Assembly: GCA_041484525.1 (NCBI GenBank) | Contig: JBGPHT010000101.1 | Location: forward strand, 1 to 26,833 | Direction: 5' to 3' | Length of the DNA: 26,833 nt | From: JBGPHT01 sp041484525 | GTDB lineage: Bacteria > Acidobacteriota > Terriglobia > Bryobacterales > Bryobacteraceae | In this document: positions 1-9,945 of the stretch, piece after piece | Numbering within the stretch: the stretch's first letter is position 1 | Layout: each line of letters opens with the position of its first letter | Position numbers and translations under genes: made by a program | Notes under the pieces: model-generated | The model's input: only the letters and a program-made list of their open reading frames with translations | Databases searched by the model: none | What the model was told of the DNA's origin: nothing

Positions 1-735
1 AACAGCCCCTTCCACGCCTTGTCAGCGCTCCCGTTGCAACCATGCCTCAACTCAAAATGTAGTGCAGACCTCAGCGGAACCCTCACTGAAAACAAACGGC
101 TTCCGGGTGGCGTACCAGCCCAAGTGCGAAAGTCGGGTTAAGTGCGCTTCGCGGAGCGTGGGAATCGCAATGCATTTGCCGCAGGGCTTACGTGGTGCGG
201 TCAACGATCGGATAGGAATCGAACCGGTGCGATGAGCGTCTGACGGCCCGGTGGATTGGCCACTTGGCCGTAACACGCCCAAACCGGAGATAGGGACATA
301 GGCACATGCCGTTTCGAAGCGCTCACCGAACCCTCACCGGGACTTGATCCATCCGGCACTTCGCCGGTGCCGTCCACGCGAGATCGCCGGGACACGGGAC
401 CGTGCCAAAGGTTCATCGCACAGCCGCCCCTTTCTTGGGCCACACCGGCCAACTGGCGATCGTCCGGCGCGGACTTAGTTCCGGTGAGAAGCGGGCGTCT
501 TCAGGTAAGGCTTTGGACCCTCAGGCGAAGCCCTGCCATCCTCTGTCATGGTCAGAATCGATGTCAAAATGGATACCGAGGTCATATTGGCCGTAACGTC
601 CCGCCATCCGCGATATCGCGTTTTCCGTCCCCGCCATTCCAGATCTGAATCTCCCAATCCCTCAATCACTTACCGATTTCGCCCCCGTTTCCCGCATGCC
701 GCCCTGCTACCCTCATCGTTCCGAAGGACCCCCGC
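1..735. other. Gene-poor stretch; no supported gene
   Basis: No reading frame here has a convincing start with a ribosome site, a recognisable domain or a composition like the genes to the right; the short open frames overlap on both strands as expected in GC-rich DNA. A GGTTCGATTCC-like string on the minus strand near 211-221 resembles a tRNA T-loop, but the flanking bases do not form a T-stem. A perfect 12-bp palindrome, CGCGATATCGCG, lies at 609-620. Four GTCA tetramers cluster at 545-584, and TTGGCCGTAAC occurs at 264-274 and again at 587-597. These may be remnants of an insertion-sequence end. Otherwise I see nothing. Confidence 0.6.
545..597. repeat. Cluster of GTCA direct repeats, possible IS21-like end remnant
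   Basis: GTCA occurs at 545, 551, 563 and 581, so the starts are 6, 12 and 18 bases apart. The last two are part of a longer direct repeat, GTCAAAATGG (563-572) and GTCATATTGG (581-590), matching at 8 of 10 positions. Ends of IS21-family elements commonly carry several short direct repeats of this general look, read on the minus strand as TGAC-containing boxes. No istA or istB coding sequence is visible nearby, so at most a stump remains. The family assignment is inference from general appearance. Confidence 0.25.
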
Positions 736-1434
736 ATGCCCTCCCTCAAACAACTCGAAGCCAATCGCCGCAACGCTCAAAAATCCACCGGCCCGCGCTC
801 TGTCACCGGCAAGGCCGCCTCCCGCATGAATCCGCTGAAGTCCGGAATCTACGCTCAATCCCTCGTCATCCCCGGCGAAAATGCCGCCGCTCTCAAATCC
901 CTCACCGCCGAGTATTTCGACCGCTTCCAGCCTGCCGGACCCGAAGAACGCTGCCTCGTCGATACCCTCGTTCACTCCGACTGGCTCCTTCGCCGCCTCC
1001 ACAAAGCCGAGTCCCAACTCTGGATCTTCGACCAGAAGGACCGCTCGCACCCCGACCAGGATTGCCCGCTCGCCCAAACCGCATCCGCCAAATCCGAAAC
1101 CTTCGCCCGCCTCCAGCGCCGCATCGATTCCACCAACCGCAACTTCGACCGCGCCCTCGCCCGCCTCACCCGCCTTCAGTCCTCCCGCCCCGGCGTTGGC
1201 TTCGTTCCGTCAACCGGCCCCTTGATTTCCGCGCCCGATCCGTCGCATACTCTTCCCATAAGCAATTTATGGGAGACTCCATGTCCCACGCCGGCACCCT
1301 CGAAATCCGCTCTCTTACCAAACGCTATAACGGCATTCCCGCCGTCGACGACGTCAGCTTCATCGTTCGCCCCGGCGAGGTCCTCGGCTATCTGGGCCCC
1401 AACGGCGCAGGCAAAAGCACCACCGTCAAGATGA
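736..1434 (+). CDS. RRNAQ-type hypothetical protein, tail probably out of frame
   Basis: The start ATG at 736 has a GAAGGA ribosome site 7 bases upstream. Residues 11-20 read RRNAQKSTGP, followed by a small basic region with MNPLKSG. This is the hallmark of a large family of uncharacterised proteins in Acidobacteria and Planctomycetes; its function is unknown. The middle is rich in Arg, Gln and Leu and probably helical. The open frame is 232 aa, but the last 150 bases run through the start of the ABC ATPase gene, which has its own ribosome site. In the next frame the sequence reads PAPALASFRQPAP and stops at 1225, which looks more like a natural C-terminus. I infer a one-base indel near 1175-1195, so the intact gene probably ended at 1225. 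Family recognition is fairly sure; the end is not. Confidence 0.6.
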   Translation: MPSLKQLEANRRNAQKSTGPRSVTGKAASRMNPLKSGIYAQSLVIPGENAAALKSLTAEYFDRFQPAGPEERCLVDTLVHSDWLLRRLHKAESQLWIFDQKDRSHPDQDCPLAQTASAKSETFARLQRRIDSTNRNFDRALARLTRLQSSRPGVGFVPSTGPLISAPDPSHTLPISNLWETPCPTPAPSKSALLPNAITAFPPSTTSASSFAPARSSAIWAPTAQAKAPPSR

Positions 1435-1680
1435 TCGTCGGCCTGCTCGATCCCAGCGACGGTCAGATCCTCTACGAAGGCCGCAGCATCATCCACGACC
1501 TCCCCGAGTTCCAGCGCCGCATCGGCTACGTGCCCGAGGAACCCACCCTCTGTCACCCCCGCCGGCCCCGCCGCTTTCCTCCGCATCCCCCTGCTACTCT
1601 TATGCGCCGCCGCTCTGGCCGTCTTCATCCCCGCCCGCCGCGCGATCAAGATCGACCCTATTCGGGGCCTTGCGCAATGA
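1281..1680 (+). pseudogene. ABC ATPase N-terminus fused out of frame to an ADOP/FtsX permease C-terminus
   Basis: ATG 1281 has GGAG at 1272-1275; ATG 1269 is an in-frame alternative. Residues 1-90 are a normal start of an ABC-type ATPase (CcmA/NatA class): Walker A GPNGAGKST at 39-47 and the Q-loop region ending in IGYVPEEPTL. At about 1550 the homology stops: there is no signature motif, Walker B or H-loop. From 1552, one frame over, the sequence reads as a last transmembrane helix followed by PARRAIKIDPIRGLAQ and a stop at 1678-1680, which is the typical C-terminus of MacB/FtsX/ADOP permeases. The ATPase frame itself stays open to 1739 but encodes nonsense there. I infer a deletion that removed the rest of the ATPase and nearly all of a permease, or an assembly misjoin. 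Neither part can work as it stands. Confidence 0.75.
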
Positions 1681-1697
1681 GTGAGCGGCGGTACAGT
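1670..1697 (+). promoter_or_regulatory. Possible promoter for the 71-aa protein
   Basis: TTGCGC at 1670-1675 and TACAGT at 1692-1697 are separated by 16 bases and resemble sigma-70 -35 and -10 boxes. They lie about 40 bases upstream of the ATG at 1736. The match is moderate and was found by eye. Confidence 0.3.
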
Positions 1698-1735
1698 ATA
1701 GGTAGGCACGTCTCTACTTGGAAGGAGCACGAACG

Positions 1736-1951
1736 ATGACGCTGTTGCGAGCGGATAGTGCGAAGGCCCAGTGGGATTCCGATAAGAAGCGTTGGCTGGT
1801 GCGGATTCAGGTGGGTGAAGAAGTCATTCGGCGCCCCTGTCCAAAGGTCGCCGACAACGCCTCCGACGAAGTACTGCGTAACCTGGCGGTCGAGACCGCC
1901 AAAGATGAGGGCTACGACCTCGCACCGGAGACCATCAGTGTCGTCCGGTAA
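1736..1951 (+). CDS. Small conserved-looking protein, 71 aa
   Basis: The start at ATG 1736 is chosen because GAAGGAG lies 8 bases upstream at 1721-1727; a TTG at 1718 would extend it by six residues but has no site of its own. The product is a soluble, charged protein without a signal peptide or membrane helix. Residues 11-26 (AQWDSDKKRWLVRIQV) look like two beta strands joined by a turn, and the second half is probably helical, ending near SVVR. I do not recognise the family and assign no function. The gene ends 8 bases before the stop of the nuclease gene that converges on it. The ribosome site and regular composition make it likely to be expressed. Confidence 0.65.
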   Translation: MTLLRADSAKAQWDSDKKRWLVRIQVGEEVIRRPCPKVADNASDEVLRNLAVETAKDEGYDLAPETISVVR

Positions 1952-1959
1952 ACCACGCC

Positions 1960-2763
1960 CTACATCAGTGCCGTGTTCAACAGGAAGGCCAGGCGCGCCC
2001 CGGCCTTCTCGATCTGTTGCTCGACGACCGGTTGGGCCGCGCGCTCGTAAGCTTCGCCCAACAGCGCCGGCTCCGTCTTCGGTACTCCCGGCAGCCGTCC
2101 GTAGACGGTCTGCTTCGCGATCTGGTGGCCCTCTTCGGCCCAGTCTTCCACGGTGCCGCGCGACCACTGCTGCAAAGTTTCAGCCGTCACCGCTTTCGAA
2201 AACTTCGCGTACAGTTCGTCCTCCGGAGGCATCCGGCTCAGCAACCCGCTGTCCCACAGCCGGTGCAGATTCATCTGGTTTCCGTAGAACGTCACCGCCA
2301 CTTGGTTGCCGCCCTTGTCGCCGTCGTCGGAGCTGTGCAGCGGTTGGTGCATGTCGCCAACGAAGTGCAACACGAACAGTAGCGCCTCCCGCCGCTTCGC
2401 CTGGCTGGCGTTCTTGTCGGCCAGCACCTTGCGGAATTCAGCGATCGCCGTGATCACGCAGCCCTTCGCCGGACAATCCCGCGCCATGTCGAGCGACGGC
2501 CGGCTGATCGGAATGTCGATGTAGTGCCACGATTCGGTTTCCGGACGCGAACGCCGCACTTCGTCCGCCCAGCTTGCCAACCCGCGCATCGTCTCGCCCG
2601 GTCCGAGCAGCGCCGCGATCTGCGCCCGCGCCTCGGCGGTGAGGTTTGCCTCCGCAATGCGCGCCACCAGGCTATGGCCTTCCGGTCCCCAGGCCAGCGC
2701 GGGCACACCTGCGGACAACAGCGCGAATATGGCAAGTCGTCGCATATGCGTACAAGGTATCAT
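1960..2763 (-). CDS. Secreted S1/P1-type zinc-dependent nuclease
   Basis: This belongs to the S1/P1 family, which hydrolyses single-stranded DNA and RNA and 3'-nucleotides with three zinc ions. From ATG 2745 a signal peptide runs to ALA at residue 18 and the mature protein begins WGPEGH. In this family the N-terminal Trp itself binds zinc, so the cleavage site fits exactly. Other ligands are visible in order: SWADEVR (Asp), WHYIDIP (His), HFVGDMHQPLH (His, Asp, His) and LHRLWDSGLL (His, Asp). Size, about 240 aa mature, is normal. Two starts are possible: ATG 2763 overlaps the stop of the upstream membrane protein as ATGA and suggests translational coupling; ATG 2745 gives a cleaner signal peptide. 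It is likely exported for nutrient scavenging (inference). Confidence 0.9.
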   Translation of the reverse strand: MIPCTHMRRLAIFALLSAGVPALAWGPEGHSLVARIAEANLTAEARAQIAALLGPGETMRGLASWADEVRRSRPETESWHYIDIPISRPSLDMARDCPAKGCVITAIAEFRKVLADKNASQAKRREALLFVLHFVGDMHQPLHSSDDGDKGGNQVAVTFYGNQMNLHRLWDSGLLSRMPPEDELYAKFSKAVTAETLQQWSRGTVEDWAEEGHQIAKQTVYGRLPGVPKTEPALLGEAYERAAQPVVEQQIEKAGARLAFLLNTALM

Positions 2764-3107
2764 CGAACCGTCCGCAGCATCGAATAGGCGGATGTCACCG
2801 TGTCCTGCTGCTCCTCTTCCTGCTCTCCGTAAGTGTGATAGTAGTAAGTCGCCAGACCGCAACCTAACAGCAGCGCCAGCAGGATGCCGAGCCAGCGCAG
2901 CGTGCTTCCGTTCCAGGTCTGCTCGCGCCCGACCGCTGCGGCCGTGGCCTTCACCGTGGCGAATGCCGCGCCGCCGCCCAGCGCCAGTTTCAGGTACCAG
3001 GGCATCAGGTCGAGGTGGCTCTGCCCGCCGACCTGGCTCCACAGCACAAAAACCGCGATCGAAGCGATAAGGAATTGCGTCGTATAAGCAAGACGAAGGA
3101 CGGGCAT
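2760..3107 (-). CDS. Small inner-membrane protein of unknown function, 115 aa
   Basis: Start ATG at 3105-3107, with AAGGG about 10 bases upstream. Hydrophobic segments are visible near residues 10-24 (QFLIASIAVFVLW), 37-55 (WYLKLALGGGAAF) and 70-88 (LRWLGILLALLLGCGLATYY), followed by a short acidic tail with EQEEEQQ. No known domain is recognised. Its TGA overlaps the ATG at 2763 of the S1/P1 nuclease by four bases, so the two are probably co-transcribed and translationally coupled. It is divergent from the permease gene at 3149, leaving a 41-bp shared upstream region. A role linked to the nuclease is possible, but only gene order suggests it. Confidence 0.7.
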   Translation of the reverse strand: MPVLRLAYTTQFLIASIAVFVLWSQVGGQSHLDLMPWYLKLALGGGAAFATVKATAAAVGREQTWNGSTLRWLGILLALLLGCGLATYYYHTYGEQEEEQQDTVTSAYSMLRTVR

Positions 3108-3148
3108 GCAGTGGTGACCCTTAATCTTACGTTATCCTGGAGATACCA

Positions 3149-4417
<1,269 letters not shown>

Positions 4418-4420
4418 CCC

Positions 4421-5660
<1,240 letters not shown>

Positions 5661-5668
<8 letters not shown>

Positions 5669-7460
5669 TTCCGCGGCGCTTCTCGAATCCTGCACCGGCC
5701 TCTCAAAGTCTTTCGGCGCCCGGCCTCTCTTCGAGAACATCTCGCTCGGCATCTCGGAAGGCGAGCGCCTCGGCCTCATCGGCCCCAACGGCTCCGGAAA
5801 ATCCACGCTGCTGAGAATCCTCTCCGGCCACCTCCAGCCCGATTCCGGCTCTGTCTCGATGCGCCGCAATACGCGGATCGGCTACGTCCCGCAGGACGCC
5901 CAGTTCCCCGTCGGCAAGACCGCCACGGAGATCATCGCCGAAGCCATCGCCGGCGAGCACCTCGATGACATCGAGCGCGCCGCCCGCATCAACCAGACCC
6001 TGGGACGCGCCGGCTTCACCGACGGATCGGTCCGCACCGAATCGCTCTCCGGTGGCTGGAAGCGCCGCCTCGCCATCGCGCGCGAGCTGGCCACGCAACC
6101 CGACCTCCTGTTCCTCGACGAGCCCACCAACCACCTCGACCTCGAAGGCATCCTCTGGCTGGAGCGCTTGCTCGCGTCCTCCTCCTTCGCCAGCGTGGTC
6201 GTCACCCACGACCGCTACTTCCTCGACAACGTGGTGAACGACATGGCCGAGATCGACCGCGTCTATCCCGAAGGCATCTTCCGCGTCGAGGGCAGCTACA
6301 GTCAGTTCCTCGAGAAGAAGGAAGAGTTTCTGCTGGCGCACGCCAGCCGCCAGGAGTCGTTGGCCAATGTGGTGCGCCGCGAGGTGGAGTGGCTGCGCCG
6401 CGGAGCCAAGGCGCGTACCGGCAAGTCGAAGGCCCGCATCGACCAGGCCGGCCGCCTCATCCGCGAGCTGTCCGGCCTCGAATCGCGCAGCATCAAAGGT
6501 GTCGCCCAGATCGACTTCAACGCCACCGACCGCCGCACCAAACGCCTCGCGACCGTCGAAGCTATCTCCAAGGACCTGGGCGGCCGCGTTCTTTTTCGCG
6601 ACCTCAACTTCACGCTGGGTCCCGGCACGCGCCTCGGCCTTCTCGGCCTGAACGGCACCGGCAAGACCACGCTGCTGCGCATCCTGGCGGGCGAACTGGA
6701 ACCCGACTCCGGCCGCGTGGAGCGCGCACCCGCGCTGCGCATCGTGTACTTCGACCAGGCGCGCGAACAGCTCGATCCCACCCAGACCCTGCGCCAGGGC
6801 ATGGGCGCGCACGGCGATACCGTCATCTATCAGGATCGTCCCATCCACGTTGCCGGATGGGCCAAGCGCTTCCTGTTCGGCGCCGACCAACTCGATCGTC
6901 CCATTGGCAGCCTCTCGGGCGGCGAGCAGGCGCGCGTCCTCATCGCCCGCCTGATGCTCCAGCCCGCCGACCTGCTGCTGCTCGACGAGCCTACCAACGA
7001 CCTCGACATCCCGACGCTAGAAGTTCTGGAAGAGAGCCTCACCGAATTTCCCGGCGCGCTCGTCCTGGTCACGCACGACCGTTTTCTGCTGGACCGCGTT
7101 TCCACCGCCGTGCTCGGCCTCGACGGCCAGGGCGGCGTCGAACTCTTCGCCGACTACTGGCAGTGGGAACAGGCGCAGCTTACGCAAAAGCCGGTGAAGC
7201 CGCAAAAGGAAGCACCGCCGCCGCGCACCACATCAGGCAAGAAGAAGCTCTCGTACCTCGACTCCCGCGAATGGGAGCAGATGGAAGCGCGCATCCTCGA
7301 AGCCGAGCAGGAACTCGAAGCCATCCGCGCCGAGATGCAATCGCCGGAAGTAGTATCGGACGCCCTGCGCCTGCATGCCTGCTACGACAAACTCCAGCCC
7401 GCCGAAGCCAAAGTAGCGGCGCTCTACGCCCGCTGGGCGGAGCTCGAAGCTAAGCAGTAG
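5661..7460 (+). CDS. uup: ABC-F ATPase, Uup type
   Basis: This soluble 599-aa protein carries two ABC ATPase cassettes and no membrane segment. Cassette 1 has Walker A GPNGSGKST at 41-49, signature LSGGWKRR and Walker B LLFLDEPTNHLDLEG. The linker contains REVEWLRRGAKARTGKSK, typical of Uup. Cassette 2 has GLNGTGKTT, SLSGGEQARVLIARL and LLLLDEPTNDLDIP. The last ~80 residues, after a Pro/Lys-rich spacer, form a charged coiled coil as in Uup. Known members act on ribosomes or branched DNA rather than in transport. The start ATG 5661 overlaps the preceding permease by 8 bases (the permease stop is at 5666-5668). It may just share the transcript with the permeases. It ends 5 bases before the stop of the converging foldase gene. 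Confidence 0.92.
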
Positions 7461-7465
7461 TCGCG

Positions 7466-8491
7466 CTACTTCTTCGCCGTGTTGCCGACGATCCCGCTGG
7501 CCAGATAGTTCTGCACCTTGGCGTTGTTCCGCTGCGTTTCGTAATACGCCGCCTGCAGCAACTGGTCTTTGCGGTTGAGCAGCAGATCGCGGATATCCTG
7601 CTGCACGCGTGGATCGTTCAACTCCCGCTGTCCCGCCGGCTCGCGCGAGATCAGCTTGAAGAGGCGGAAGCCCTCCGACGTGGGAATCGGCTGCGAGATG
7701 CTCCCCGGTTGCAGCGAAGCGATCACCTTGCGCAGTTCCGGACCGACCTTCTCCAACGCCGATACCGGAATCGGCCCCATGTCGCCGCCGTTCGGTGCCG
7801 AGTTCGGATCCTCGGAATAGCTCTGCGCCAGCATCGCAAAGTCCTCGCCGCGCTGCAGGCGCGCGTAGATGTCGCCGGTCTTCGCCACCGCTTCCTTCTC
7901 GTTCTGCGCTTTGCTGTTTTTCAGGTTGCGCACGTTGGAGTCGGGCGTTGGCGTTACCAAAATCTGCGCCAGGTGGATGGTCGGCTCGGCCAGGTTGAAG
8001 CTAGCCTTGTTGGCCTTATAGAAATTCTCCACGTCGGCGTCGGTGATGGTGATCTTGGACGTGATCTCCTTGTTGATCAGCTTGCTGACCGTCAGTTCGC
8101 GGCGCAGTTGCGCCTTCAGGTCTGCCAGCGTCATGTGGCGTTCGGTAAGCCACTTCTCGAACTCCTCTTTCGTGTACGGAGCCTTGATCTTGTTGAGTTC
8201 CGTTTCGACGTCGGAATCCACCGCCGTGAGCCCCAGTTGCTCCGCCCGCTGCAGCAGGATCTCGTTGGTGACCATCTTGTTCAACAGATCCAGCCGCTGC
8301 GATTGGAGCGTGTCCTCGCTCGCGCCCGTCACCGGCTGCGGGTACTGGGTCTGATAGATCTTCTCCAACTCCGCGAACGTGATGGCGTGGCCATTCACCT
8401 CCGCCGCGACGCCGGCGGGTGGAGCGTGCCGGCAGGACAGCAGCGGCAGGGCGGCAAGTCCCGCGGCGAAAAGAACCAGATGGCGCTTCAT
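7466..8491 (-). CDS. SurA/PrsA-like peptidylprolyl isomerase lipoprotein
   Basis: The 341-aa product starts with MKRHLVLF and a hydrophobic stretch ending in LPLLSC at residue 20, a good lipobox, so it is probably an exported, lipid-anchored periplasmic protein. The next ~150 residues are a SurA N-terminal-type helical chaperone domain (VNGHAITFAELEKIY, then LNKMVTNEILLQRAEQLGL). From about 165 follows a parvulin PpiC rotamase domain: IHLAQILV, GEDFAMLAQSYSEDPNSAPN, GGDMGPIP and PTSEGFRLFKL. A helical tail of about 50 residues closes the protein. It likely helps fold outer-membrane or secreted proteins. It diverges from the oxidoreductase at 8549. Confidence 0.88.
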   Translation of the reverse strand: MKRHLVLFAAGLAALPLLSCRHAPPAGVAAEVNGHAITFAELEKIYQTQYPQPVTGASEDTLQSQRLDLLNKMVTNEILLQRAEQLGLTAVDSDVETELNKIKAPYTKEEFEKWLTERHMTLADLKAQLRRELTVSKLINKEITSKITITDADVENFYKANKASFNLAEPTIHLAQILVTPTPDSNVRNLKNSKAQNEKEAVAKTGDIYARLQRGEDFAMLAQSYSEDPNSAPNGGDMGPIPVSALEKVGPELRKVIASLQPGSISQPIPTSEGFRLFKLISREPAGQRELNDPRVQQDIRDLLLNRKDQLLQAAYYETQRNNAKVQNYLASGIVGNTAKK

Positions 8492-8506
8492 GTACTTGAA
8501 CTTTCA

Positions 8507-8537
8507 TTGTAACCGAGGGCCCCGCATCCGGTAGAAT
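8507..8537 (+). promoter_or_regulatory. Possible promoter of the Gfo/Idh/MocA gene with a very short leader
   Basis: TAGAAT at 8532-8537 is a good -10 box; TTGTAA at 8507-8512 is a weak -35 with a long 19-base spacer. The expected transcription start, about 6-7 bases after the -10, falls only a few bases before the ATG at 8549, where no purine-rich ribosome site is visible. A leaderless or near-leaderless mRNA is therefore plausible. Confidence 0.4.
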
Positions 8538-8548
8538 GGTCGTTTCCC

Positions 8549-9577
8549 ATGAGAGTCGGAATCATCGGCACGGGCGCCATAGCCCACAAGCACGCGGAAG
8601 TTTATCGGAATATCGGCTTTACGCTGGCGGTCTGCACCGACGTGCACCACCCCACCGGCCGCGCCTACGCGGAGAAGTACGGCGTCGAGTTCGTCCCCAC
8701 GTATGAGGAACTCTGCCGCCACCCCAAGGTGGACTTCGTCGACGTCTGCACCTTCCCCAACTTCCGCCTGCAGCCGATCGAGATCTGCGCGCAGCACGGC
8801 AAGCACGTCCAGGTGCAGAAGCCCATCTCGACCAATCTGGCCACGGCGCGCCAGATGGTGGAGACCGCACGCAAGGGCAACATTCTGCTCAATGTCGTCA
8901 GCCAGCATCGCTTCGACGATGCGAGCATTTTCCTCTCCAAGGCGCTGCGCGAGGGCCGGCTCGGCAAGCTGCTGCAATGCGATTGCTATGTGAAGTGGTA
9001 TCGCTCGCCCGAATATTATTCGCGGCCCATCAAGGGAAGCTGGGAAACCGAAGGCGGCGGCGCGCTGATCAACCAGGCGATCCACCAGGTGGACCTGCTG
9101 CGCTGGCTCGCGGGCCCCGTGGCCGAGGTGTTCGGCGCGTGGCAGTTGGGCGCGCGCCACAAGATCGAATCCGAGGATGTGGTCAGCGCCGTGGTGCGTT
9201 ACCAGAACGGCGCCACAGGCGTATTCCAGGCTTCGACTGCATTCTGGCCGGGCTACCCGGAGCGCACTGAATTCCACGGCACCAAAGGCACGGCCGTGAT
9301 TTCGGGCGACAAGCTCACCACCTGGGACGTGGAGAACGACGCCGGCGATCCCGCGCCAGTTGCGAAGGACGTGGCATCCGGCGCCTCCGACCCCATGGCC
9401 ATTTCGCTCGAGCCGTTCGAGCGGCAGTTCCGCGATTTCGCCGACGCCATCGCCAAAGGTCGCAAGCCCCTCGTGAGCGGCGAAGAAGGCTACCAGGCGT
9501 TGGAACTGGTGGACGCGATCTACCGCTCCTGCCGCACCGGAGAGAAGGTCGTTCTCGCCGCCGGCGCCAGCGCGTAA
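8549..9577 (+). CDS. Gfo/Idh/MocA family NAD(P)-dependent oxidoreductase
   Basis: The 342-aa protein has the two-domain layout of the family. The N-terminal Rossmann fold opens MRVGIIGTGAIAHKH, with the GxGxxA dinucleotide motif at residues 7-12. The motif usually written EKP, whose Lys is catalytic, reads QKP here (HVQVQKPIST). The C-terminal domain carries GGGALINQAIHQVDLLRW, supplying the conserved His and Asp near the active site. There is no signal peptide, so it is cytoplasmic. Members oxidise or reduce sugars, inositols and related compounds; the substrate cannot be told. It seems to be a single-gene unit. The following 15 bases lead into a leftward pseudogene. Confidence 0.9.
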   Translation: MRVGIIGTGAIAHKHAEVYRNIGFTLAVCTDVHHPTGRAYAEKYGVEFVPTYEELCRHPKVDFVDVCTFPNFRLQPIEICAQHGKHVQVQKPISTNLATARQMVETARKGNILLNVVSQHRFDDASIFLSKALREGRLGKLLQCDCYVKWYRSPEYYSRPIKGSWETEGGGALINQAIHQVDLLRWLAGPVAEVFGAWQLGARHKIESEDVVSAVVRYQNGATGVFQASTAFWPGYPERTEFHGTKGTAVISGDKLTTWDVENDAGDPAPVAKDVASGASDPMAISLEPFERQFRDFADAIAKGRKPLVSGEEGYQALELVDAIYRSCRTGEKVVLAAGASA

Positions 9578-9592
9578 TGCGATCCGCCGCGA

Positions 9593-9904
9593 TTACTCCA
9601 GCTTTCCGTCGAGATATGCCAGATAGGTGGCGGCGCGGTTTCGACTGCAGGCTTTCATAGAGGCTGGGGAGCAGCGGAGCGCGGCGCTGCTCCAGTCCTC
9701 CACTCCGCCCATGCCGCGGTCCAACCAGGTCGAAGTGGCCGCCCACTACGATAGTGCCTGGCCCTCGCCCGGCAGCGTGGAGATAACGTTCGGTTCCTTG
9801 GAGCGGGGAACGCGTTGGTTGGTCAGCCGGTCTCCCGTGCAGCCCGCTTCAATCAGCGCCGTTGCCGTGGCCAGCAGCAGGGCGCAGCATGTGAGCTTCT
9901 GCAT
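9593..9904 (-). pseudogene. Remnant of an M28-family metallopeptidase with several frameshifts
   Basis: Reading leftward from ATG 9904, the first frame gives a hydrophobic signal-like start (MQKLTCCALLLATATALIEA), then GCTGDRLTNQ and SKEPNVISTLPGEGQ, and stops at 9746. At 9722-9744 another frame gives IVVGGHFDLVG, the first zinc-site motif (HxD) of M28 peptidases. Back in the first frame follows GMGGVEDWSSAAL, matching the second metal-ligand motif, and then a shifted LLPSLYESLQSKPRRH. The pieces line up in the right order, so I infer a decayed gene with at least three indels and most of its catalytic domain missing. The closing YLAYLDGKLE before the stop at 9593 is not assigned. A 52-aa peptide could still be made from the first frame. 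Confidence 0.6.
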
Positions 9905-9945
9905 CGTGCCGCTTATTCTAGTACACTGGAATCAGTCTGAATCGA

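Noticed and set aside
190..245. Possible tRNA on the minus strand because of a GGTTCGATTCC string
   Set aside because: The bases around the loop do not form a 5-bp T-stem, and no anticodon arm or acceptor stem could be laid out.
609..620. 12-bp palindrome CGCGATATCGCG
   Set aside because: No promoter, gene start or second copy nearby gives it meaning; a short GC-rich palindrome is expected by chance.
9922..9945. PadR operator before the RND operon
   Set aside because: Only 4-bp arms (ACTG/CAGT) and a weak -35; unlike the clear dyad at 23486-23510, so it is mentioned in the PadR entry but not called.
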